Positions 55,417-62,006 of a stretch of DNA of 64,000 nt are shown in pieces. The position numbers and the translations under genes are program-made. Below the pieces are notes generated by a model. The model was not told where the DNA came from, made no database searches, and worked only from the letters and a program-made list of their open reading frames with translations. The DNA is taken from contig NZ_NQJF01000007.1 of NCBI RefSeq assembly GCF_002245495.1, forward strand, positions 62,001 to 126,000, written 5' to 3'. Position 1 is the stretch's first letter, and each line of letters begins with the position of its first letter. This DNA is from Oceanimonas baumannii. Its GTDB lineage: Bacteria; Pseudomonadota; Gammaproteobacteria; Enterobacterales; Aeromonadaceae.

Positions 55417-56028
55417 TTAAAGCTTGCCGAGCCGTGCTTCAATCTCTTTGCGCCGGCCCGCATCTGCCAGTTCGCGACCCGGGCGGGGCGGTGCCTGCAG
55501 TGCCTTTTCCAGGTAGCGGCGGGCCTCGGCCTTGTGGCCCTGATCGAGCATAAAGTCACCGTAGAAGAAATTGGGATCCATGCCATCGGGGTTGATGGTC
55601 AGCGCCTGGCGCAGCAACTCGCCGGCCTTGTCGTCGTCGCCAAAGCCCACCGGCCAGCCCGGTACCTGGTAGTAAAGCGAGCCCAGGCTGGTATAGGCGG
55701 AGCCGTCGAGGGCGCGGTCGTCCATGGTCAACGCTTTTTCCAGCCGGCGGCGGGCATCCTTGACCAGCTTGAGTGCTCCCAACCCTCCCTTGGCCCCTGC
55801 CCAGGTACTTTTGACGATGGCCGACCAGATCAGCAGATCGGTGCGGGTGGGATTGGCTCCACTTGCCAGATCCGCCTTGATGCTGAGGGAGTTCAGGCAT
55901 GCTTCACGTTCGGCATCGGCCATCCGGTACTGGCATTCGGCCCACTGGTGCTGAATGGGCTCCAGCCGATCGTCGGCGTGAGCGAGGGGTACGGTGAGCA
56001 GGGTAATCAACAGCATGGCTTTATTCAT
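55417..56028 (-). CDS. Secreted TPR-repeat protein
   Basis: A 203-residue protein with a Sec signal peptide (MNKAMLLITLLTVPLAHA) and helical repeats of the tetratricopeptide type, including SAYTSLGSLYYQVPGWPVGFGDDDKAGELLRQALTINPDGMDPNFFYGDFMLDQGHKAEARRYLEKAL. Location is periplasmic or attached by partner contact. It overlaps the SDR gene by 4 bases (ATGA) and has AAGGAG upstream. A periplasmic repeat protein placed between enzymes and a sensor kinase could help present a ligand to the kinase; this is inference. No specific family name is recognised. Confidence 0.8.
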   Translation of the reverse strand: MNKAMLLITLLTVPLAHADDRLEPIQHQWAECQYRMADAEREACLNSLSIKADLASGANPTRTDLLIWSAIVKSTWAGAKGGLGALKLVKDARRRLEKALTMDDRALDGSAYTSLGSLYYQVPGWPVGFGDDDKAGELLRQALTINPDGMDPNFFYGDFMLDQGHKAEARRYLEKALQAPPRPGRELADAGRRKEIEARLGKL

Positions 56029-56834
56029 GACGGCATCTCCTTGTCATGGGAATGCCCGGCAAAACGGGCGATGGTGGCGTGCTGACGGGCCAGAGCGTGG
56101 TCCAGCAAACCGGGGAACAGGGCATTAAGACGAACCAGCAGGCATTCGGGCCAGCCCAGCCAGCGGCGCTTTTGCCGGCGTTGCAGGGCGATGAGTGCCT
56201 GCCCGGCGACCCATTCCGGGCTGTCGGTATGGTTGCCGAGGGCGGCGTTCAGTTCTACGGTGGCCGGGCTGTTGAACTCGGTGCGGGTAGCCCGGGGAGC
56301 GAAATAAAGTACCTTCAGGCCGCTGCCGGCCAGCTCCCGGCCCAGGGCTTCGCTGAAGCCCCGCAGACCGGCTTTGCCGGCGCAGTACACGCTGTAGCCC
56401 GGGTAGCCGATGGCACCAAAGGCCGAGCCCATGTTCATGATCAGTCCCGGCCGGCGCAGTAATGGCAGTAGCTCACGAGTGAGCAGTACCGGCACCGTCA
56501 GATTAAGCATCAGCTGCTCGGACACGGCGGCCGGTGTCTGGTCGCTCAGCCAGGCGAAGCTGCTGGTACCGGCATTGTTAATCAGCACATCCAGGCCGCC
56601 CAGTTGCTGCACCTGTTGCACCAGCGCCCGACGATCATCCGGGCTGAGCAGATCCGCCACCAGTACCCGATGGCGCTCGATGTGCGGCAAACCGGACAGC
56701 AGCCGGTCGAGCCGGTGGCGATCCCGGCCCTGCAGCAGCAAGCGGGTACCGGCCAATGCCAGCCGGTGCGCCAGGGCCGAGCCGATACCACCGCTGGCAC
56801 CGGTGAGCAGCACGGTTTTGTTATTCAGCTCCAT
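56025..56834 (-). CDS. Short-chain dehydrogenase/reductase (classical SDR)
   Basis: A 269-residue NAD(P)-dependent oxidoreductase. Cofactor loop TGASGGIGSALAHRLA (residues about 11-26) is followed by NNAG, and the catalytic pair is YCAGK. It continues with a C-terminal extension rich in Arg/Leu (RRQKRRWLGWPECLLVRLNALFPGLLDHAL) as in SDRs acting on long acyl or lipid-like substrates. It overlaps the diiron-enzyme gene by 14 bases and the TPR gene by 4. The start at 56834 is set by homology; a longer frame to 56906 runs far into the upstream gene. Confidence 0.9.
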   Translation of the reverse strand: MELNNKTVLLTGASGGIGSALAHRLALAGTRLLLQGRDRHRLDRLLSGLPHIERHRVLVADLLSPDDRRALVQQVQQLGGLDVLINNAGTSSFAWLSDQTPAAVSEQLMLNLTVPVLLTRELLPLLRRPGLIMNMGSAFGAIGYPGYSVYCAGKAGLRGFSEALGRELAGSGLKVLYFAPRATRTEFNSPATVELNAALGNHTDSPEWVAGQALIALQRRQKRRWLGWPECLLVRLNALFPGLLDHALARQHATIARFAGHSHDKEMPS

Positions 56835-57483
56835 TATGGCCCTCCAGGCCGCGCAGCATGTCGCCGTAGAGGCGATACACCACCCTGGCCGCGTGCAGAA
56901 TGGCATTCTGATCTGTCGGCTCGGTGACCTTGTCCATCAGCCCCGCAAAAAAGCGCAGGTGTTCCTGATCCAAAGCGCCGTGGGAGCTCAGGTAGCTCAT
57001 GGCCTGTTCAGGCAGCTGTAATCCCTGCTGCAGTTGCTCGGCCACGGTCAGGGCGATGGCCACGCTGGTACCTTCCAGCACCTGCACCATGCCAAACAGC
57101 GCCATGGGATTGTGACGGTCAATCTGGTGGTAAAGAAAGGCCACCATCAGCTCGATATTCCGGCATGGCCGGCCATGGCGTACCGCCTCGGCATCACCGT
57201 CACAGGCGCGAATGTCGTTCAGAATCCACTCCTGATGGCCGTACTCCTCGTCGATGTATTCGGCCAGGGCGCCGCGTACCCATTCATGGCTGTCGGGCAG
57301 GCGGGCACCGGCGGCCATCAGCAGCGGCACGGTATGGCGAACATGGTGATAGGCCTGGGTGAGAAAGGCGATGTACTGATCCAGAGAAATGTCGCCGCGC
57401 TGACAGGCGGCAATGATGGGGGCACTCAGCAAATACTCCCGCTCGGTGGCGGTGTTCTGTTGCAGGCGTTGGTAAAAGCTCAT
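56821..57483 (-). CDS. Heme-oxygenase-like diiron oxidase/oxygenase (TenA/UndA-like)
   Basis: A 220-residue all-helical protein of the TenA/PqqC/CADD group. A plausible diiron ligand set is complete: E80 and H83 (EYGH), E137 (VLEGTS), H168, D172 and H175 (HGALDQEH). This pattern is that of heme-oxygenase-like diiron enzymes such as UndA, which act on acyl or amino-acid substrates with O2, rather than of thiaminase TenA. ATGA overlap with the ligase gene means coupled translation. The reaction is unknown; next to an acyl ligase and an SDR, an acyl chain is the natural guess. Confidence 0.85.
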   Translation of the reverse strand: MSFYQRLQQNTATEREYLLSAPIIAACQRGDISLDQYIAFLTQAYHHVRHTVPLLMAAGARLPDSHEWVRGALAEYIDEEYGHQEWILNDIRACDGDAEAVRHGRPCRNIELMVAFLYHQIDRHNPMALFGMVQVLEGTSVAIALTVAEQLQQGLQLPEQAMSYLSSHGALDQEHLRFFAGLMDKVTEPTDQNAILHAARVVYRLYGDMLRGLEGHNGAE

Positions 57484-58925
57484 GGGTGTACTCCGGTAAG
57501 GTGTTGGATTTGGTCGGCATAGGCCCGGCGAATAGCATCGCGACGGGGCCGGCCGTTGGCGGTGAGCAGACCGGCCTCGGCCAGGCCGGGGCTGGGCACC
57601 AGCCAGTGATGAATACGAGCGTAATCGGGCAGCTGGGCATTGAGGGCGGCGATTTGTTCGGGCAGGGCGCTTTCCTGGCCCGGCAGCGGCTGCACCAATG
57701 CCAGGTTGGCGGGCAGGCCGTCGCCGATAATCACCAGACGGGCGATGGCCGGGCACCCCTGGGCTTCAGCTTCCACCCACTCGGGGGAGAAGTTGCGGCC
57801 AAAAGCGGTGATCTGCACGTTTTTGCGGCGCCCGGTGATATACAGAAAACCGTCGGCATCAAGCCGGCCCAGATCGCCGGTAGCGATCTCCGCCGGTGCT
57901 GCCGGCTCGCCCAGGTAGCCGAGCATGGCACCGCCGCGCACATGAATTTCCCCATTTTCGTCAATGCGCACGGAAAGGTGATCGAGCGGCCGGCCCACGC
58001 TGCCGGGGCGATGGTATTCGGGGCTGTTCAGTGCCACCACGGATCCGCATTCCGACAGGCCGTAGCCTTCCACGGCCGGAATGCCTGCCGCCCGGGCCTG
58101 GCGCAGCAGCCCCGGAGCCACCCGGCCGCCGCCCACTGCCACCAGCCGCAGCGAGTTGGCCAGGGTGGGTCGGCGCAGGCATAAGCCGGTGAGCAGGCGC
58201 AGCAACTCGGGCACCAGCACCAGGCTGTGGGGCTGACAGTGGGTCAGGGCGGTGGCGAGCCGGCTTGCGTCGAGTTGGCTGGAGCCGGTAAAGCCCACTT
58301 CTTCCAGACCTGGCAGGGTGGCGGTGGCCCCCAGCCACAATGGCAGGTACAGCCCGGCCAGGTTTTCCAGCAGGGTACTCAGTGGCAGCAGGGTCAAGTG
58401 GTGCTCCACCCGGGTGCCGGCCAGCCGTTCGGCCAGGGCGTGCACCGTGGTGAGTTCCTGCTTCAGGCTCAGGCACACCCCCTTGGGCTGGCCGGTGGTG
58501 CCCGAGGTATAGGTGATCTTGGCAGTGCCGGCAGGAAGGGGCACTGGCGAGTCAACCTGACGGCGCCAGCCGCTGAGACCGGGGGCCAGCGCCAGTGGCT
58601 GCCAGCCATCGGCCGGCGGGCCTATCAGGGTGTCGGCACCGCTGCTGTCGAGCAGCCACTGGCGTTGTTCGGCGCTGAAAAAGCCGGGCACCGGCACCAC
58701 CACCAGGCCGGCATGGGCACAGGCCAGATCACACAGGGCCCAGTCGATACCGTTGTCCAGTTGCAACGCCAGCCTGCGGGTGCCGGCACGCACCAAAGTG
58801 TTGGCCAGAGCGCGGATGCGCGGCAGCAGCTCCCGGTAGCAAACCCTGGTAGTGGCATCCTGCAGGGCGATGGCATTCCCCTGTTGCTGTGCGTGTTGAT
58901 CCAGACGGTTCCAGAGACTGGTCAT
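57480..58925 (-). CDS. AMP-binding acyl/aryl ligase (ANL superfamily)
   Basis: A 481-residue adenylate-forming enzyme, shorter than typical acyl-CoA synthetases (about 550). The P-loop YTSGTTGQPKG (139-149), GYGLSECG (A5) and ATGDLGRLDADGFLYITGRRKN (A7/A8) are present. At the C-terminal A10 position, where family members have a catalytic lysine (NGK), this protein reads TANGRPRR, so the lysine appears replaced by arginine. Activity may therefore be altered. It overlaps its neighbours by 4 bases on each side. Substrate unknown. Confidence 0.9.
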   Translation of the reverse strand: MTSLWNRLDQHAQQQGNAIALQDATTRVCYRELLPRIRALANTLVRAGTRRLALQLDNGIDWALCDLACAHAGLVVVPVPGFFSAEQRQWLLDSSGADTLIGPPADGWQPLALAPGLSGWRRQVDSPVPLPAGTAKITYTSGTTGQPKGVCLSLKQELTTVHALAERLAGTRVEHHLTLLPLSTLLENLAGLYLPLWLGATATLPGLEEVGFTGSSQLDASRLATALTHCQPHSLVLVPELLRLLTGLCLRRPTLANSLRLVAVGGGRVAPGLLRQARAAGIPAVEGYGLSECGSVVALNSPEYHRPGSVGRPLDHLSVRIDENGEIHVRGGAMLGYLGEPAAPAEIATGDLGRLDADGFLYITGRRKNVQITAFGRNFSPEWVEAEAQGCPAIARLVIIGDGLPANLALVQPLPGQESALPEQIAALNAQLPDYARIHHWLVPSPGLAEAGLLTANGRPRRDAIRRAYADQIQHLTGVHP

Positions 58926-59569
58926 AGGCGCACCTCCCGGGCATGGGGGAACAGGGCCGGGCCAGGTGTGAGCAGCGACAGCAGCAGGCTGTTGCCGGCC
59001 AGAATGCGGTGGCCTTCGGCCAGCTCACCGGCCATGACGCGTGGCTGGTGCTGGTAATAACGTCCCCAGTGTGCGGCATCACCCCCCACCCGGCTCGGAT
59101 CCGCCGTCGCCAGCTCGAGGGGGGACAGGTGCAGCCGGTGAAAGCTGTTGAGCAGGGGCTGAGTTGCGGTGAACACTACCCATTGCTGCCCTTGCCGGTA
59201 CAGCTGCCGGCACACAGCGGCAAACATCAGCCGGCCATTGCCCGGGGCGCTGGTGGCCAGATTACCGATTTCCACCAGGCCGGCGCGGGGGACAGAGATG
59301 CCTCGCTGGCGGGCCAGTATCTGTTCCGCCGGCTGATCCAGGTACTGCTCCAGGTAGAGCGGAGCAGGCCCGGCCAGTTGCAGCCCGCAGGCAGCCACCA
59401 GCTCGCCGTCGGCCCGGTACAGACCAGCGAGCAGCGGCAGAAAATGGGGAATACGGGCATCAAAGGCGCGTTGGTAGGCAGCCTGAATAAAGTCCTGCAG
59501 CCGTCGTTGTTCCTGGGCACCGGTGGCGGGCCGCAGCTGATAGGGAGGGTGAAGAATCTTGTTCATCAT
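58922..59569 (-). CDS. Thermostable hemolysin family (GNAT-like) protein
   Basis: A 215-residue protein of the thermostable hemolysin family named after Vibrio delta-VPH. The conserved core PLYLEQYLDQPAEQIL..., VEIGNLATSAPGNGRLMF and VVFTATQPLLNSFHRL is clear. The fold is thought to be related to acyltransferases (GNAT/acyl-homoserine-lactone-synthase-like), so the hemolysin name may mislead and an N- or O-acylating role is more plausible beside an acyl ligase; this is inference. First gene of the operon; GGAG precedes ATGATG, and the second ATG (59566) is also possible. Confidence 0.85.
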   Translation of the reverse strand: MMNKILHPPYQLRPATGAQEQRRLQDFIQAAYQRAFDARIPHFLPLLAGLYRADGELVAACGLQLAGPAPLYLEQYLDQPAEQILARQRGISVPRAGLVEIGNLATSAPGNGRLMFAAVCRQLYRQGQQWVVFTATQPLLNSFHRLHLSPLELATADPSRVGGDAAHWGRYYQHQPRVMAGELAEGHRILAGNSLLLSLLTPGPALFPHAREVRL

Positions 59570-59593
59570 GATCTCCGTTGGACATGATGAGCA

Positions 59594-59626
59594 AGCCTAA
59601 AGGGCGAAACTTAAGGCTGGCTTAAG
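59594..59626 (-). promoter_or_regulatory. PmrA-type box and promoter of the hemolysin-ligase operon
   Basis: CTTAAGGCTGGCTTAAG (59610-59626) is a perfect CTTAAG-N5-CTTAAG repeat, the BasR/PmrA binding pattern. On the minus strand a TAGGCT -10 follows at 59599-59594, so the box would cover about -39 to -23, the class II position used by PmrA. Transcription would start near 59587, 18 bases before the first ATG. Confidence 0.75.
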
Positions 59627-59789
59627 AGGACAGAGATTGTTGTTGAGGGACCTTATCTGTACCGAAAGGCGCTATCTTCAAAAGAGCAGGATGACTATTC
59701 CGCTTAGGTGGTGGCTGGCACGATACCGGGCACAGTGGCCTGCCGATTTTTACTGCTGTATGACCCCTTTCAACCTGGAGGAAACGCAC

Positions 59790-60362
59790 ATGGCCAGTTA
59801 CAAAGTCGGCTATTTTGTCGGCAGCCTGTCCTCAACCTCGATCAATCGCCGGCTGGCAAAAGCTCTGGCTCGGTTGGCACCGTCTGAGCTACAGCTGGTA
59901 GAGATCCCCATCAAGGATCTGCCGCTTTACAGCCAGGACTATGATGCTCGGTTCCCGCCGGTGGCGCTGGCTTTCAAGCAGGCCATTGCCGACTGTGACG
60001 GCCTGCTGTTTGTGACGCCTGAATTTAACCGTTCGATTCCCGGCGGGCTGAAAAATGCCATCGACTGGGCCAGCCGCCCCTGGGGGCAGAACTCCTTTGC
60101 GCGCAAGCCATCGGGTGTGATTGGCGCTTCACCGGGTTCTATTGGAACCGCTGTGGCCCAGAGTCAATTGCGCAGCGTGCTGTGTTTCTGCAATTCGCCC
60201 CTGATGAACAATGTGGAGGCTTACATTCAGTTTACCGACGGGCTGATCACGGAAGACGGTGAGGTGACGGAAGCAAGAACCCGGGAGTTTCTGAGCAACT
60301 ACATGCAGGAACTGCATGCCTTTATTGTGCGGGTGCTTACCGTGCTGCCCCGCGGCAGTTAA
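59790..60362 (+). CDS. NADPH-dependent FMN reductase (YieF/ChrR-like)
   Basis: A 190-residue flavodoxin-fold oxidoreductase that passes electrons from NAD(P)H through FMN to quinones, azo dyes or chromate. FMN loops are GSLSSTSINRRLAKAL and TPEFNRSIPGGLKNAIDWASRP; GVIGASPGSIGTAVAQSQLR follows. The ATG at 59790 has GGAGG 8 bases upstream. It is divergent to the hemolysin-ligase operon, and the PmrA-type box lies between them, so shared control is possible. Confidence 0.92.
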   Translation: MASYKVGYFVGSLSSTSINRRLAKALARLAPSELQLVEIPIKDLPLYSQDYDARFPPVALAFKQAIADCDGLLFVTPEFNRSIPGGLKNAIDWASRPWGQNSFARKPSGVIGASPGSIGTAVAQSQLRSVLCFCNSPLMNNVEAYIQFTDGLITEDGEVTEARTREFLSNYMQELHAFIVRVLTVLPRGS

Positions 60363-60395
60363 GTTGGTGCTATACAGGCGGGTGAGCGGTAGGCA

Positions 60396-60421
60396 TAAAA
60401 AAGCCGGGGTAACCCCGGCTT
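60396..60421 (-). terminator. Terminator of gor
   Basis: AGCCGGGG (60402-60409), TAA and CCCCGGCT (60413-60420) form the stem. The plus-strand A run before it is the T tract for gor. It also serves the convergent FMN reductase gene. Confidence 0.88.
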
Positions 60422-60438
60422 CTGGTCGACGATATGGC

Positions 60439-61791
60439 TTAGCGCATGGTCACAAATTCTTCCGCCGCAGTGGGGTGGATGGCTACGCAGGCGTCGAAGT
60501 CGGCCTTGGTGGCACCCATTTTCACCGCTACCGCGAAGCCTTGCAGGATCTCGTCCATGCCAAAGCCGATGCCGTGAATGCCCACCACTTTTTCCTCTTC
60601 ACCGGCGCACACCAGCTTCATTTTGCAGGGTTGGCGGTGCCGGGTGACGGCGGTGTACATGGCGGTAAAGGAAGAGGTATATACCTTGACGTTGTCGTCG
60701 CCGAAGCGTTCTTTGGCCTGGGGCTCGGTCAGGCCCATGGTGCCGATGGGCGGATGGCTGAACACCACAGTGGGCACCAGCTCGTAGTCCATTTTAGCGT
60801 CGGGCTTGTTGTTAAACAGCCGCTCCGACAGCTGACGACCGGCTTTTACCGCCACCGGAGTCAGTTCCACATAGCCGATGTTGTCGCCCACGGCGTACAC
60901 GCCCTCAGCCGAGGTGTTCTGGTACTCGTCGACCTTGATGTAGCCCTTGTGATCCAGCTCGACGCCGGCGGCTTCCAGGTTGAGGTTGTGGGTGAGCGGG
61001 CGGCGACCGATGGCCCAGATCAGGCAGTCCACGGTCAGTGACTCGCCGTTTTCCAGGGTCAGGGTCAGGCTTCCGTCGGCGTGTTTTTCCACGCTTTGCG
61101 GAATGGAGTGAGTGTGCAGGGTCGGGCCGTCTTCTGCCATCACTTCCACCAGGGTGTCGGTGAGCAGGGGATCGAAGTTGCGCAGCGGCGCGTGTTTGCG
61201 TACCAGCAGGTGAGTTTCGCTGCCCAGACCGTGCAGCACGCCGGCCAGCTCAACGGCAATATAACCGGCACCGACCACGGCCACCCGCCTGGGCTGCTCG
61301 GTCAGCTCGAAGAAACCGTTGGAGTCGATGCCGTGCTCGGCACCGGGAATGTGCGGAATAATAGGTTCACCGCCGGTGGCGATCAGAATATGGTCGGCGG
61401 TGTACTCCTCGCCGTTTACTTCCACCGTGTTGGCATCCTTGAAGCGGGCAAAGCCCTTGATCACGTTAACCTTATTGTTGCCCAGTACCCGGTCGTAAGA
61501 CTGGTGAATGCGGCCAATATAGGCCTGGCGGCTTTCTACCAGGGTGCTCCAGCTGTGGCCCTTGAGTGCCACATCAAAGCCGTAGTCGGCAGCGTAAAGC
61601 TTGATGGCTTCGGCAACCTGTGCACCGTGCCACATGACCTTTTTGGGCACGCACCCCACATTGACGCAGGTGCCGCCCAGATCTTTTGCTTCGATCAAGG
61701 CTACGTTCTTGCCGTACATGGCCGCCCGGTTGGCGGAAGCAATGCCGCCGCTGCCGCCGCCGATGGCGATATAGTCAAAATGCTGTGCCAT
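60439..61791 (-). CDS. gor: Glutathione-disulfide reductase
   Basis: FAD enzyme that regenerates reduced glutathione with NADPH. The 450 residues equal E. coli Gor. The FAD motif [14 protein letters not shown], redox cysteines in [13 protein letters not shown], the NADPH motif [27 protein letters not shown] and the C-terminal HPTAAEE catalytic histidine are all present. The ATG at 61791 ([13 protein letters not shown]) has GGAG upstream; the longer frame to 61818 is unlikely. It is divergent to prlC, as genes of the same neighbourhood are in E. coli. Confidence 0.98.
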   Translation of the reverse strand: MAQHFDYIAIGGGSGGIASANRAAMYGKNVALIEAKDLGGTCVNVGCVPKKVMWHGAQVAEAIKLYAADYGFDVALKGHSWSTLVESRQAYIGRIHQSYDRVLGNNKVNVIKGFARFKDANTVEVNGEEYTADHILIATGGEPIIPHIPGAEHGIDSNGFFELTEQPRRVAVVGAGYIAVELAGVLHGLGSETHLLVRKHAPLRNFDPLLTDTLVEVMAEDGPTLHTHSIPQSVEKHADGSLTLTLENGESLTVDCLIWAIGRRPLTHNLNLEAAGVELDHKGYIKVDEYQNTSAEGVYAVGDNIGYVELTPVAVKAGRQLSERLFNNKPDAKMDYELVPTVVFSHPPIGTMGLTEPQAKERFGDDNVKVYTSSFTAMYTAVTRHRQPCKMKLVCAGEEEKVVGIHGIGFGMDEILQGFAVAVKMGATKADFDACVAIHPTAAEEFVTMR

Positions 61792-62006
61792 AAGTTTGCT
61801 CCGTGGATGCAGGTTCATTCAAAGCCGTTTGCCGATTGTACCTCAAGTCACCGGCGCTGGTGTGGTCAATAAACCACCACTTCGACGTTCAAGTATCCGC
61901 CTCATGCAGTAAAGGCTTGAACATTATCGTTATTGTCACCATGTTAGAGGGTATTCCCTCGGCTGCTGCGGCAGCGCGATGGCCATAACTACAAGAGGTA
62001 CAGGAC

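Noticed and set aside
58922-59569. Assigning a toxin role to the thermostable hemolysin gene
   Set aside because: No signal peptide or pore-forming features; its operon partners are metabolic enzymes, so a toxin call is not supported.
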